Shown: positions 49,806 through 64,000 of the stretch, piece by piece
Layout of the letters: each line of letters opens with the position of its first letter
Numbering within the stretch: position 1 is the first letter of the stretch
Source of the DNA: Chrysomallon squamiferum
Lineage: Eukaryota; Mollusca; Gastropoda; Neomphalida; Peltospiridae
Direction of reading: 5' to 3'
Assembly (NCBI GenBank): GCA_012295275.1
Contig: CM022679.1
Coordinates: 3,859,379 to 3,923,378 of the forward strand
DNA: 64,000 bases
Notes under the pieces: model-generated
Seen by the model: the letters and a program-made list of their open reading frames with translations, nothing else
Told to the model about the DNA's origin: nothing
Databases searched by the model: none
Position numbers and translations under genes: made by a program

Positions 49806-51631
49806 TTTCTTTGTGTTCCTTTACTGCTGACTCTGATGCAAATTACCTTCATATATGTTTCCTTTGTATCTTAAATTTATTTTTCACTTAGTTATTTTTT
49901 TATTTATGAACTCATTTTCAAGATTTAAGTATGCTAAAATTACTTTTTTCTTTCTTTTTAACTGTGACTACATAAAATAAAATTTGCCATGGTATGTCAT
50001 AGGTGTTTTATAAAATAAAATAATTTTCCCTCCTGTTTTTTTTAAATTTTTAAATTTTAATTTTTTTATTCTCTTTGATGAATTGTTCATTAGATCTGTT
50101 AGTGTATATTCAATGTAATTTTAAAATTAAAATATATGAATATATAGAGTATTAGCTGCACTACAGAAATTTAACATTATGCTATTTATTTCCACAGAAA
50201 GTAAATAAATGTTAATGATCTCTCCTCCCCAACAAAGTATTTACTGTTCCACCTTTGTGTATTTTTCTGTTTTGTATTTAATTAATTATTTTGTGTGTAT
50301 TGTGTTTAAATAAAAAAGTGGCATGAAAAGTATGTAATGACATGTCTGTGTGAATATATCTGTACATAATTATAATTCAGTGTGTGTGTGTGTGTGTGTG
50401 TGTGTATAATGTATACATACATCCTTATAACATTATTTGTATATACAACACAAAACATTTCACTTCTACTGCTCTTATCTTCATTTTCTCCTCTCATATC
50501 TAGTCTTCTGTAGATTAGTGAAATATTTTACACACGTTTATTCAATATAATTTGCTTGTTTTAGCTTGCAATTGTGAAATGTATTATTAACATTAATATA
50601 TTGTGAATAAAATTATTGCTATTATCAAACAGAATACTACTGTCTTTTTACAGTTAATAATGAAAATTCAAGGGATTAGAGCCAGATGGTGCATATATTT
50701 ATAATTTTTATTTTATGAACACAAATATTTTAAAAAGCTGCTTCAAAGTGATGTTTCTTTCTCAGTTCACAGTTTGAAAATGTAGTTTTCTGAATTACAC
50801 AACAAACATTGAAAAAAACAGTATAAGACAAACCAGAACATTTGTGTTAATCTGAGAAAAACATAGCTGGTACCTTGTCATCCTGAATTTGGTTTTAAAA
50901 TTATTTACGAAGAATTTTTCTCAGATATGTTTCTGAAACTCAAACAATCTGCATTTTGATTCATACTGAATAATACTAAATAAATCAATATCATGAACTG
51001 TCCTGATTATTTTATAAAAAGTAATTATGCCAAATGCATTCACATAACATTTTGATAACAGCTTTTTGAATAAATAATTTTTATTCATGAATAAGACATA
51101 AAATTACACGTTGATTTAAATCACATTGAACCCACTGAACAAGACTGATGGTGATTTAAGAAGTTACACTGGTTGTTTCATTCAGTGAATTGGTCAATGG
51201 GAGAAAAGAAACAAAGTATATTTATATTCATATGAAAACAGTCAAAATGTGTTGATTTTTTTTTTTTAAGGCAGTTAAAGGATGGCAGTATCCTGGAGTG
51301 AAAGATAAAATGGGTTCTAACTACAGTTTTTATACAGTATGTGCAATTTTTCAGTTTTATTTATAGATATCTCATATGTATACCATACATCATTTAATTA
51401 TGACCAGTGCATAATAAAGTCGGCCTTAATATAATATTAAAGTCAGAGAAAGTCTGTTCAGAATTATTCTATGTCACTTCTGCAGCAAGAGAAAGCTAAA
51501 GCAAATGATATACACAGAATAAGTGCCTAGACCAGACGTCATAATAATTTATCGTAATTCGATTTTACATTGCCGTTATGTTACAGTATAACAACAACGA
51601 CAATAACAGCATTGTGAAAGATCGTTTCAGA

Positions 51632-51637
<6 letters not shown>

Positions 51638-51687
<50 letters not shown>

Positions 51688-51688
51688 T
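51638..51688. repeat. (TTA)n microsatellite
   Basis: About 17 pure TTA units. Confidence 0.95.
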
Positions 51689-51908
51689 TACAGGAGCTGT
51701 GTAATAGCAAAAGTCTGCGCGATTAACAATTGCAACAAACCTACACTACAACAACAACAACAACAGTAATAATAAATAAATTAATTAATTAATTAATTAA
51801 GAGAAAAGGAGATACACGCTCATTCATTATTTTATTGTACTTGTAATCACGCTATTAAGTCATTTCTCTCAAATTAATAATAACTATAATAATAATAATT
51901 AATTAATT

Positions 51909-51949
<41 letters not shown>

Positions 51950-52834
51950 TATTTTTAATTAGTATATTGGAATAAATTCACTCGCACTGGTATTTTCCAA
52001 AGCACATCAGAAAAATCCCGATTAAACTGTCCGAAAATTACCGAGTCACAACACCGATAATCAACGAAAGAATAAGCGGAAACATAACGAACGTGGTGTT
52101 TAAGTCCATTGATAAAGAAGTGATATAATTGTGTAATTATGAAGTAAAAAGGTATCTTGTAGCTTACACATTTCGAACCTGCTTTTTTGTAATAAAATTA
52201 AACTACAGATATAAAAATATTGTAATGTATATAATATTGAAAACGATTTGAAAGTTACATTCAACGTAAAATTTGTTTTAGCCGCATTAACCTGAAATAA
52301 TTTTAAGTTTCACATCCGCTTTATTGACATATTTAAGTTATAAACAAAAACAAAAAGATGCTTGCAACATGTTTTAATCGTCATTTCAAGTAAATTGATT
52401 ACAATAAATTTTACATTAATATAATTTTAGTCAAAAGAAACACAGAATAGTGCCATTGTAACAGGTTGACGTTATTTTTTTTCCTAGGTTCTCCGTCACG
52501 TCCGCGTTACAGATATCCCTATAAATAATGTTGTCAGTGGCAACTAATCGTGACTCTCCGAAACCAGCTCTAACTTGTAGAGGTTCTCGATCGGAAATTA
52601 AGTTTTGAACTTGGCATTCAGGGTAATTTCATCAAATTAGGCATAATTTCTGAAAATATAGATTCCGATCTTCATTATTTTGGCGAACCGTCTAAATGTG
52701 CGTCTAAATTTTATTTTAATTTTTTTTTTTTTTAGGTCTTTTTTTAAAGTAACTACTAATTTTTAAATCATTCTGGCTGACGCTTTTAAATTCATTTTTT
52801 TTTTTTTTTTTTTTTTAATTTTATTTGTTTATTA

Positions 52835-53015
52835 TTTATTTTCTACTGCATCATGCGCACAACACGAATACGTCCTACATGGAAGAAAGAAGACCAAGAA
52901 GAAGAAAGAAAAGTCAAGAGATGGAAGATCCGACTGCCATTTTTCTGCATACAAACATCTTCTTCAAACATCTTTCTCTCTCTCAACTTTTTTATTATTT
53001 TATTTTATTTTCTTC

Positions 53016-53063
<48 letters not shown>

Positions 53064-53143
53064 TTAGATTTTAATTTATTATTACTAATTCTGATTTTTT
53101 TCATTATTATTATTATTATTATTATTATTAATTTAAATTTTCA

Positions 53144-53192
<49 letters not shown>

Positions 53193-53470
53193 TAATTTTG
53201 ATTTTCATCTTTTATTTATTTATTTATTTACTTATTTATTTATTTTCTTTTTCTTTTTATTCTTTACTAATTTCTTTTATTTTTTATATTTTTACTTATT
53301 TTTTCTAATTTACGTTTTTAATGTTTTAATAATTTTCTTCTTGTTCTTCTTCCACATACAACATGAATACACCCTACACAGAAGAAAGAAGAGTCAAGAG
53401 ATGGAAGATCACACTGCCATTTTCCTGCATACAAACATCTTCTTCACATAACTTTTTCCGATTTAAAAAA
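52835..53470. repeat. Duplicated 120-bp module with TTA/poly-T spacers
   Basis: A module containing CACGAATACGTCCTACATGG...CAAGAGATGGAAGATC...CTGCATACAAACATCTTCTTC occurs at about 52853-52970 and again, diverged by roughly 15%, at about 53350-53452. The units are separated by TTA and TTTA runs. A second pair, GCAGCAACAGTGAGTCACCTGG, occurs at 53741 and 53940. Confidence 0.75.
53021..53192. repeat. (TTA)n tracts
   Basis: Three TTA runs within 170 bp, interrupted by AATTTAGATT-like spacers. Confidence 0.95.
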
Positions 53471-53655
53471 AAAAAAAAAAAAAAAAAATTTTGTATTATT
53501 TTTAATTTTTTTTAATTTGTTCTAAATTTAAAAAAAAAAAAAAAAAAAAATATTTTTTTTATTATTATATATATTTGTTGTTTAAATTTTAAATTTTATT
53601 TTTAAAATTATTATTTTTTTTTATTATTAATTCTATTTCTTTCTTTTTTTTTTTT

Positions 53656-53700
<45 letters not shown>

Positions 53701-54179
53701 TTCCTCAGCATTATTTTTTTATAATTTTGCACCTTGAAAGCAGCAACAGTGAGTCACCTGGTCTATTTTTTTAATTATATTTTTTCTTTAAAAATTAAAT
53801 TTTAGTTTTAAAATTATTTTTTTTTTTTTAATATTAATTATATTTTTTTCTTTTTATTTATTTATTTTTTATTATTTTTTTTTTTTTTTTTTTTTTAATA
53901 ATTGCTCACCATTATTTTTTTATAATATGTACCTTAAATGCAGCAACAGTGAGTCACCTGGTGAGTGATGATACCCCCACCTCAGAGTGGCTAATACAGG
54001 AACTCATACTTGAAAATGTGTTTCTGGGGGACTGTTCACCTAAGGTACAGAACACAATAAAAAAAAATAAAGCAAACAAAAACACAAGGCACCAGAAAGA
54101 AACTATGAAGATGGTCCTTTTAAAATTGAGACTGAATTTAAGAATGAGTGTTACTGTTCATCGAATAATGCAGTACTCT

Positions 54180-54184
54180 ACTAT

Positions 54185-54265
<81 letters not shown>
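54180..54265. repeat. (ACT)n followed by (AAT)n
   Basis: About 18 ACT units changing directly into AAT units. The resulting Thr/Asn-rich ORF is a by-product of the repeat. Confidence 0.95.
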
Positions 54266-54268
<3 letters not shown>

Positions 54269-54494
54269 CAACAGCAATAACATAAACAAAAACCCAGTAA
54301 CAACAACTATTACAATTACAACAGCAACAGTATTAATAATAATAGCAGTAGTAATAACAATAATGAATGAATTAATTAATTAATTAATAATAAAAATAAT
54401 AGTAATATTACAATAAAAATAATAATAATGTTACAATAAAACTAATAATAAATAAACAAATAAATAAATAAAACAAGCCCCCCGAAAAACAAAT

Positions 54495-54525
<31 letters not shown>

Positions 54526-54939
54526 AAATAAAGATAGAGAATACGATTATTAGTGTGCGTGCGAAAGTTCTGTTAAGAAAAAGTTTTGCACAAAATGGCT
54601 GTTTCACCCGAACCCACCCGTAACTGAATGAATCCGATTAAAAATAAATATATAAATGAATGACTTAATGGAAAGGTGTTCGTATTTATCATTTTGTAGC
54701 GTGTTTTACTTAGTACTATTTACTTCAAATATGACTAAACGTGAACGTCTGTGTCTGTGTGTAAAATATAATAAATAATTTTGATTCAGGGGAGGAGTTT
54801 ATAGTGGAATCGTTTACCATTTGTACTGATTGACGTTTTTCATTAAATCAAAATTTATCATTTCTCGTTTCTTAGTATCACTATTACTATATATCTACAG
54901 ATTCGACTGAAAAAACAACAGAAATATCACACAACTGTT

Positions 54940-54941
<2 letters not shown>

Positions 54942-54989
<48 letters not shown>
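54942..54989. repeat. (CT)n microsatellite
   Basis: Pure CT run ending in CGCT/CGCA variants. Confidence 0.95.
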
Positions 54990-54992
<3 letters not shown>

Positions 54993-55505
54993 CGCACGCA
55001 CGCACGTCAAATCCATTCATTTCTCCTTCATACTTGTTCTTTTTTCTTTTTTTTTCCTATAATGACCAAAAATATCTGAAAGAATTTTATTATTTATTTT
55101 ATTTTGTGAGAGCTGTTGTTTTCTGTTTATTTATGTTTTATTTATGGATTAGTGACAGAAATAGGGAAAAGGTCACTGAATTGTATGAAAGAGAAAAAAT
55201 CCTGGAGATCAGCAAGTCTTCAGAAATAGTCTGGAACTACGAAGGCAAGCTACTCAGACTTCACAATAAAACTTTCTCAGACATATTGATCCAATTATAT
55301 GAACCTTTGTAGACATGAAAACACAGTTTTAATAATATTATACAAGTACTAGATATTCTTTGACAGTCTTTTAATGCAGCTATGTGTGTAGTTATTTCTC
55401 TGTTCAACTGTAGTCTGACTGAAACTGCATTCCTGTATACTTTGTGAATTCTTTACTGAAAAAGAAAAAGAAGTACAGATGTATGAGTGTGTGCGCGCGC
55501 GTCTA

Positions 55506-55514
<9 letters not shown>

Positions 55515-55554
<40 letters not shown>
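55515..55554. repeat. (GT)n microsatellite
   Basis: Pure GT run of about 40 bp. Confidence 0.95.
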
Positions 55555-55555
<1 letters not shown>

Positions 55556-55973
55556 CTGTGTGTTTAGCATTCCAGAACAGAAGGGTGTCCAGGTGGGGTT
55601 GTTGGCGATTTTCGGGAGCCTATTTCCCGAGATAGAGCCAAAAGATAGTTAAAGGACATCGTTTAGTATCAAACATTAACACTTTAAAGGACATTCACAA
55701 AAAACAATAAAAATAAAAAAGCAAATTACTGAAACCAAAATATTTTAAATTAATTATATATCTTTTATAATATACATTATATGATATTAACATGTATCTT
55801 GTCGTGTTTAGCACAGATTACAAAAATAAGAACTGAGCTTACATTTCTCATCTCTTTAGTTACTAGCACTGAGGGGGACCTATTTATTAGTTTATGTGTA
55901 TGTTTTAACTAAGAAAGTATTATAAAGTTTAACTTACAAAACAAATAATTTTAATGTAGATTAAAAAAAAAAA

Positions 55974-55974
<1 letters not shown>

Positions 55975-56015
<41 letters not shown>
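55975..56015. repeat. (AAT)n microsatellite
   Basis: Pure AAT run. Confidence 0.95.
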
Positions 56016-56016
<1 letters not shown>

Positions 56017-56609
56017 TGCAGCTTTAGTGGACATTCGAAATAAAACACTTACATGTCAAACTTTATTATCATAATTATTATTATTATTATGATTGTTATT
56101 GTTTTTCTTGCTGCTGTTTTTGTTGTTGTATGTTAATATTACTCTTCTTCTTCTTCTTCCTATTCTTCTTCTTCTTATTATTATCAAAAAATATTTAAAA
56201 GTTAATTATTAGTTAATCAGTTTTATTATTATTATTTATTTGGTTAGCTAGTTAGTTCAGTAGTTAGTTATTAAAAACACTGCCGTAGAGATTAAATGCA
56301 TTAAAAAGGAAAAACTAAATTCTTTAATTATAATTTTATAAATTTAATCAAGAAGCTTACTATTAAGAATTTAAGATTTGATATAGATTGTAAATAATAA
56401 AATTATCATTATTATTTATTTAATAATTTATACATTTATTTATTTATTTATTTTTGTGGTGAAGACTTGAATTTGAGCGGTATTATGACTCAATAAAAAA
56501 ACAAATTTGAATTCTCTTGCAATTTAATCCAAAACATTCTTGGCGAATGGAATAAAGTTCACTTTATATATACACTTTTACATATACTCCATAAACTATT
56601 ACTATGCAC

Positions 56610-56775
56610 TGCACGACTTTTCCAAGTGCCAACAGCTGTTAATACTTTGGCACTGCCTAGAGTTCACTCCCTTTGCCGTATTGATTTCACGCATGGCGGG
56701 ACAGCGTCCATAAAGTTGATGACTTATTTTGGGGTGTTGAAAAGAAGTTGCCGCCCATTATTGCACCCGCAAAAG
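56610..56775 (+). other. Possible non-coding first exon of a gene to the right
   Basis: An island of higher GC and CpG in an AT-rich desert, ending at a strong donor (CAAAAG|GTAGGTG). The longest frame is short and unlike any family I know. A promoter plus 5' UTR exon is the simplest reading. A weakly supported acceptor lies 4.9 kb downstream (61672). Confidence 0.3.
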
Positions 56776-57161
56776 GTAGGTGTCACCTGTGTATTGTTAT
56801 CATGCTTGAATGACGTTTAGTTAACCACGCCCACGGTTATCATTGAAGATAGGCAAGGTTTGACTGTGTCACAAACAAAAAAGAATGCGATGTTTAAGTA
56901 ATGTAATATTTACATGTAGAGAACATGCCATCTTTCTCGAGTTGGTTCATTTTGTAAAAAGTTATATTGTTTCAAAACTTGTTAATTTTGTTCATATGTT
57001 ATCTTTGTATTCTTAAATTTGTTCTTTATGAAGAAGATAGGTATTAAAAATCGTAATTGTTATTCAGCAAAATTTAAAAAAATTATTGTAATGCTAATAA
57101 GAATTCAATTATAATTTAATTTTACTTAACTTTTCTTCATTTTTACAATTAATGTAATTTA

Positions 57162-57163
<2 letters not shown>

Positions 57164-57219
<56 letters not shown>
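57164..57219. repeat. (AAT)n microsatellite
   Basis: About 18 pure AAT units. Confidence 0.95.
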
Positions 57220-57594
57220 TATACTAATAATTTGGAAAACAAATATTTCTATAATTTTAAAACTAAATCCATATTTTGAAGTCTGTTAAATTTATTGCTT
57301 TTTAACTTACTACTAGTAGCTCTTTCTTCTTCCTCTTTTTGTCTTTGTTTATATTTTAAGAAGAAAAAAAAAGAAAGTTGAAAAGAATTTTTTTTTATAA
57401 TTTTCTTGTTTATTACTCTGTGTTAATAATACATTATTCTTTGACAAAGTCATTTAATAACTGATTTCTAATGACTGTTAATTGTTTTAAAAAAGTCTGA
57501 GACAAGTATATGTCATTAAAATGCCACTGAACAAGTAATAAACTAAATTTTTTTTTTATATTAACTAGCACAAATTGAAGATTTCTTTATCAAA

Positions 57595-57596
<2 letters not shown>

Positions 57597-57627
<31 letters not shown>

Positions 57628-57638
57628 GACATATATAG

Positions 57639-57670
<32 letters not shown>
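57597..57670. repeat. (TA)n and (CA)n microsatellites
   Basis: A TA run at 57597-57625 and a CA run at 57640-57670, separated by a short unique spacer. Confidence 0.95.
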
Positions 57671-57673
<3 letters not shown>

Positions 57674-58027
57674 GATATATTTTTATTGTTATTTTTAAGT
57701 TTTGTAACAGAGGAAACATGAACACAGTTGTCATATTTTATTGATAGTTTAGCATTTGACATTAAAACCAGTGGAATCTTATTTAAGTTTCTGTTTCTTG
57801 TTAATAAAACTAAGCTTCCACTTTTATATGAAGAAAAATATATCAGTTTTTTTCTTCTTTCTTTTTTTAAGATAGAGAAAAGAAAAATAGATCTTCAATT
57901 TGCAAAAGTTAATACTTTTTTTTAAAAAAAGCTTATTAACATTCTTACAATATTTCAAATCCTACATTGTTAGTTAAAAATATTTTTTTGAGAAATGAAA
58001 AAGGAAAAAAGAAGCCTCCAAAACCAA

Positions 58028-58066
<39 letters not shown>

Positions 58067-60258
58067 AAAGTTTAAAAAAAGATTTAAACAATGTTATAAT
58101 AAGAACTATGAAAGAAAGGCACTTCATTATAAAAATAACACAAATTACACACACACACGCAAATAATTATGTTCTTTTATTTTGCTGTTGTTACTGAAAG
58201 CTGTTACTAATACAAGAACATTAACAGTTTATTTCTTATCTGCATTTGCTTGCCAGAGAAGATAGTTAAATAAATCTTTGTTAACAAATCTATATCTGCT
58301 TGGACTGCCAGAGATTTTATCCAAGATGAGAAAAGTGCTAAAAGCTGTTCCTGTTTTATAAGATCATAAATGACACTTATCTTGTATGTGTATTTTCATT
58401 AAAAAAAAAATAAAAATAATCTAAGAAAAGCACTGCCTACAGTTACTTGTCATTAACTGTGTTAAATGTATGCCTGTCATTGTCTTTTGTAAAGCATTAG
58501 AAAGTGAAAAAAGTGTCTTCTCTGATTTTATTGAGTAGGCCTACCCTTTCTTAAAAAAAATGAAGAAAGAAAGCACAATACCCCCTCCATCAGATGCAGA
58601 GTCAAGTGCAGAGTTCTTCATTGTTTATCATTTGTGGTGTGGATGTTCATTGTTTATCAGTTGTGTGGATGTTCTTTGTGGAATACTATTTAATTCCTGG
58701 TTAAAGGATTCTTGTTTGATGAGCCATTATCAGCCATCTTGAACAACATTGCTTTACATAAGTACTACATTAGGAATTTTAACAGTAACAATCTGCAAAT
58801 GAGTATAATTTTCCTTGCAAAAATGGCAATATTATTGTGATCTTTGTGTATGATAGATTTTTGAAACCATTGTTTACCGAATGCTGAAATTGCCTTTAAT
58901 AGCATTCTTTTTTTTTTTCTCTTTTTTTTTCCTTTTCCTGTTGCCAAAATGCATTAAGGACCTGATAAAATTGCATTGTTACACCTAGGTATTAGCATAG
59001 AAAATAAGTACTATGAACAGAGAATGTACTGGAAACCAAGATGTATTTTACAGTGGCCTGATGCTATGAAAATGTATTTGCTACGGCAGAATATGGCTTC
59101 CAATATTAAGTTTCTGTTTGCTTTACTGTAAAATTCAGGGAAACAATCCAGATGGGTGCACAAGGTAAATACCATCATCTCACACACATGTGCATAAAGG
59201 AAATGACATTTTTTTTTTGTTATAGGAAATGTGAAAGGGGAGGGAAAGAGCATAAGGAATGGAGAATTTTAGGAACCAGAATAACCATACACATATGCAT
59301 TGAATCCTTTTTGTTAGTTTCATATTCTTCCTTTCCTTTTTATTTGTATTATTTTACATTTGTCTGTTATTTTGAGAGCAGCCAGTTTGATAACTCAGCT
59401 ATTTCTCAAGAGATACTTTAGATTGCAGAACTGACTTTCATTGGTTTATCACCTTATATCCCAATCTGGCTGGTGCTCCATCACTGATGTGGTTAGTGAA
59501 ATCAGCTGCAACTCACTGGCCAAGATTTATCTTCAAATGTTCTGTGAATAACTTCACTCTTATTTCCCAGTCCAGTCCTTGTCTGATATCCCCAATACAG
59601 TTCAGTAGACTTACCATTCAAGTAAATAGTATTTTCTCAAATGACATTTATGTGACAATCACAAAATAATAATTAAAAAGTCAGTTTGCAGTTTTGACAG
59701 TGGCATTATAATAAAATATAGCAAGGCATCAAGACATTGTTTATGGATAAATAAAAGCAATATGAATTTTTAAGAAAAAGAAAAGATCAAGTTAATATGT
59801 GCTAAAGAAGATATATTTCACATATTTTAGGTTTATAATAATATTAAAACTGGTATTGTTGATATTAATTAACAGTAATAATAATAATAATTAATAATAA
59901 TAATAATAATAATTATTATTATTATTAAATAAATAAATAAATAATGAAATCTTTTTTCTGTGTCCATTCTTTAATAATGTAAGAACATTCACTAATAATT
60001 TATTAAATGCTCTGTTAATAATAAATTATGTTTGACTAATTCAGATCCTGCAGTTTATCAGCAAATCGCTTTGTGTTTCATGTCTCTCATATTGTTTTAA
60101 TATGTACTTCCCTGTACCATGCTTTAAAACATATTTAAACTAATTTAGCTTTTAAAAGTAATCTTCTGGTTTTAGTGTTTAATGTGATTAAAGATCTTTA
60201 AAAATCACCTGTCCGTGTAAGTTTCCTTTTTATTATTTCATCTTTATATTTTGGTTAG

Positions 60259-60542
<284 letters not shown>

Positions 60543-60974
60543 TCAATTATCAACATTATCTCTGTAGTTATGTTTCATATTTATCATATATACAGTATTC
60601 ATACAAACAGAGCTATAGGCCATTGTTAGTTCTTTCCTGACTACAGGAAGGTTCATCTAAATAGTTTCTTGCTATTTTAAAAAAGAAACAACCCATCTGC
60701 AGGTTTCTTCTCTTAGTATTTGTAATGTATTTTTTGCCTGTATATGTCCCAGTATAATCATAGATTATAAATATGTTTAGTGCTTTCTTCCTTCTGTTTA
60801 TACAAAGCAGCTTAAACACACACTCACACACAACCTGACATACAGAAACATGCATTGTTAAACATATATATTATCTCTTCTTCTCTTTCTCACATACATA
60901 TAGTGACCTATACATACATATACATCCTAATTATTGCAAATTATCTATTAAGAATAATAATATGCATACAACAC

Positions 60975-60977
60975 ACA

Positions 60978-61014
<37 letters not shown>
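60975..61014. repeat. (CA)n microsatellite
   Basis: Pure CA run of about 40 bp. Confidence 0.95.
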
Positions 61015-61019
<5 letters not shown>

Positions 61020-61672
61020 CTCTTCATAATATTTGAACTTTTAAACTCGTATTTCCTATTTTGAGAACTCACTGCTACATTTAGGAAATGAAAAATTTAC
61101 TTATACCACTTATATAACTATTAAGAGGACACTGATGGGTGCAAATTAACTGGTTTGGTGTGTTCTGCGTCATCTATTGTTATAATATATAATAACTTGT
61201 GAAATATTTATAATTATTAATAGCTGCAGTAAATAAATAAATAAGTTGGAATTGATTCAGATTAATTTTGAGAGGAAAAAAAAAAAAAAAACTCTTCATT
61301 TTATTATTATTATAATAATAATTAGTTTTTGAAGGTTGGTTGTTACTTGAAGTAGAAATCTTTTAAGAACAAAAATTAAATTTCTTTTATTTCAGATATT
61401 TAAAGTTAATTAAGTTAACTGTGAAACTTTTTTTTTTTTTTTTCTTACATCAGCTTAAAAAAAAAAATGTATCTAAGGCACATTTAAGCTTAATTCATTC
61501 TTTCTAACATTGTTTTTTTTTTTTTTTCTTCACGAAATTGCTGGTTTTAGACCAACGCATTGTTTTCAGTCATTTCCATTTCTTAAAATTATTGTTATTT
61601 AACTGAGCATGTTAAAATATTTGTGATAACAGTAATCAAATTTTCTTATTTTTTAAATCTTATTTCTCCAGG

Positions 61673-61854
61673 GAGCAGATGGTTGGAAAATCGCATAGAT
61701 TGCTAAAATCATGAATTCGTACCTGAAAGAAAGAGACAAATGGTTGCCACATGTGAAATCATCGAAACACATCTTGATTCTATGATTATGTTACTTACAC
61801 TTGACTACACTGCAGGCTGTTTGTTCAACAGCTAGACAGACAAAATAACTACAG
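61673..61854 (+). other. Possible non-coding exon with GC-AG donor
   Basis: Begins after TTTCTCCAG and ends at CTACAG|GCAAGT, a classic GC-donor consensus. The longest frame inside is a 24-codon ORF (MNSYLKERDKWLPHVK...). It could be a 5' UTR exon or part of a lncRNA. Only splice-like signals support it. Confidence 0.25.
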
Positions 61855-64000
61855 GCAAGTACTTTTCAAAAACTCTTTTCTTTCGGAGGGGGATAAAACT
61901 GATATTATTAAGAATGTTTTTAGTATTACTTTTTAATTATGAATTTTAGTTATAGAAGTGTAAATTATTTATGTTGGATATATTAAAATTTTAAATATAT
62001 TTTTGTGTGTGTGTGTGTGTGTGTGTGCATGTGCACATGCAAAATTCTTGAAATGAATATTAAAAGAAAATTGTTTATTTGTTAGAGCAGTTATAGGTTG
62101 ATACTTTTTAACTCTTACTATATCTTTAAAATATCTTTATAGAATTTCATAGGATAAATAGGATGAAAGTTAAATGAAGAAAAGAAAGAACATAACTTTT
62201 GGTTAAAAGATGCAAGTACAAATTAATGCACTTCTTAATAAACTTATAATTTCTTTCAATACCATGTTTAATAAATGAGATGAAAAAAAAAAAAAAAAAC
62301 AATATTTTATTTAACAGTCACTCATTGCTCCTATATTTTGTGTATAATAATGATTTACTGTGAGAGGATGACCTCTAAACAGCAAGCGTCTCTCTTAAAC
62401 TGGCATATTTCAATGAAACCCTCACAGAAAACAAAACAATAGCTCTAGAGCAGGGAGCTACAGTGCACCTGATTTAAAAATAGTTTTAAAAAAATTATAT
62501 ATATAAAATAAAAAAAGTGGCTTGTTTTCTGGATTTCCTAGATTTCTGGAAGCTGGGTAAATGGTTTGGTACCTGTAATTTTTTTATTTGTTTTATTCAA
62601 ATAATATGATTTCAATAAATAAGTGAAATTCTTTTCAACAAAAATTATTTAAAAACTATAAAACAACAAAAAGCCACCCCAACAAAACAAAATAAAAAAC
62701 CCAACAAAATAATTATTTAATTTGTTTTTTTATCACATTTTTAAAAATGTCCAAACCAATCATGTTTTATATATATATATAATGTATTTGTTAAAATGGT
62801 TCTGTTTAATAATAAAAATCAAAAATTAAAAAACCAAATAAATCCTTGAACAAAAGATCAAAAATAATTAAATAAAAACAACAACAACAACAACAACAAC
62901 AATAATAATAATAATAAAACACGTACACACACACACACACACATGTGCGTTGTCAGATCAAATTTAGCATTATGCCCATCTAAGTTGTGTATAAGTGGGT
63001 GGGGTTCAGGGAATAGATATAAATTCCCGTCCACCATACATTTGCCTCCTCCTAATAATGCTAACCATGTTCTTCCTAACAAAAGACCCACATTTTTCCA
63101 GATGTTGAACAGACAGTAAATTCACTATAAAGCTCCATTCATATCATTGACAAGGATACTGTTACTTTTTTTAATATATAAATGACAGTACACCTGTAGT
63201 TAAATGAACATTGTAAATCCATACCTTAATAACTTCCATCATTTATCTTTTGTATAATTTTACTATTCCACAAATCGATTTACAGATAATAAAATAATGG
63301 GGGAAAAAAAAAAAGAGAGGACAAAACAAAGGAAAAAAACACACAAAAGGTGTCACTACTTGTACATTTTTTGTCATAATGGATCATACTATAATCACAT
63401 AATTAAATATAATAACAGCAGAATCAAATTTAGTGATAATAAAAGATAACAGAAAGCTGTTGAGTTGTATTTAACAGAATAATAATAATAAAAAAAGTGT
63501 GGCATTGTGCTGATAGGTGAGCAGGTTCAGTATTTGTTCAGTAGATTTAATGGCAAGTCTGAAACACATGTTCAAATGAAAGGACTGGTGAATTTAGCAC
63601 AACAGGCATGTTTTTCCTGTTAAATAAACCAGTATTTGTGAGGTTGATAACTGTACATGTGTTCATAAATTTATGAAATCTGTAAAATGCAAATTCAGAC
63701 ATTTAGTAATAGCATTATTGGTTTTAGTATTAGTATCAGTCGTAATGGTAGTAATAACAGTTGTTATAGAAGTAATAGTAGTAACAATAGTAGTAGCAGT
63801 AAAAAAACAAATTAAGGAAATAGTTCACTTTTAATAATTTACTGATATGAATATGAAATACAAATAGATACTGCATAATAATAATAAAAAAAATAAAAAA
63901 GTAGAGTTAATAAATAAGTAAATAATAAGAACAGTCATTTAAAAGCCTTGACATTTTTTGTTTGACAGTGATTTTAATTTAAAACAGATAAAACCTGAGG
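61855..64000. other. Gene-poor right end
   Basis: GT run at about 62004-62029, an (ACA)(ATA) run at 62876-62915 and a CA run at 62929-62943. Around 62960-63090 on the minus strand lies a more complex, GC-richer patch (reads WLALLGGGKCMVDGNLYLF) that I do not recognise; it may be an old transposon fragment. Confidence 0.4.

Larger units (their letters stand above)
46641..52430. other. Gene-free stretch right of LIN54
   Basis: AT-rich, with poly-T tracts and microsatellites: TTA at 48560-48600, GT at about 50382-50405, TTA at 51638-51688 and CA at 51911-51943. I see no supported exon on either strand. Confidence 0.5.

Noticed and set aside
53949-54383. 144-codon ORF with poly-Thr and poly-Asn
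   Set aside because: The long part is repeat-derived; the first 70 codons resemble no family I know and lie next to duplicated non-coding modules.

Overview
The window is animal genomic DNA: AT-rich, intron-bearing, loaded with microsatellites and poly-T tracts, with a tRNA-derived SINE and a Tigger/pogo DNA-transposon relic. The recognisable proteins (COPS4, LIN54, a selenocysteine form of PRXL2A/selenoprotein U, a claudin/PMP22-like tetraspan family, a class A GPCR) fit a lophotrochozoan invertebrate, most likely a mollusc. The species cannot be read from the sequence alone.

Region 1 (1-19 kb) is a young, fast-changing segmental-duplication array. It holds three minus-strand copies of a three-exon tetraspan gene. 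Copy A (421-1781) runs off the left edge. Copy B (5430-6567) has lost exon 1 and both splice acceptors. Copy C (12128-14750) is complete, but its C-tail is shortened by a one-base loss. A single-exon GPCR (3316-4264) between A and B is frameshifted by a 16-bp tandem duplication. The B and C blocks each carry a near-identical unit of about 0.45 kb (9240-9680 and 18596-19035). Each unit has a TATA box, a 111-codon ORF I do not recognise, and a textbook histone-mRNA 3' stem-loop with a purine-rich downstream element. Block C also contains a cadherin pseudogene (16286-17000), a 45-bp minisatellite and a Tigger relic that is absent from block B.

Region 2 (21-28 kb) carries a minus-strand SELENOU/PRXL2A gene in five coding exons, with an in-frame TGA where human has the first Cys of CxxC. 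A well-formed SECIS candidate sits at 21284-21322 in its 3' UTR.

Region 3 (30-46.6 kb) is a head-to-head pair: COPS4 on minus (nine exons, 409 aa predicted) and LIN54 on plus (twelve coding exons, 828 aa predicted). Their start codons are only 150 bp apart. The two genes are also neighbours in human.

Region 4 (46.6-64 kb) is gene-poor: microsatellites, duplicated poly-T segments, and two possible non-coding exons (about 56.6 and 61.7 kb) of a gene that may lie to the right. Exon coordinates were derived by hand from splice consensus, reading frame and remembered homology; no search was run.
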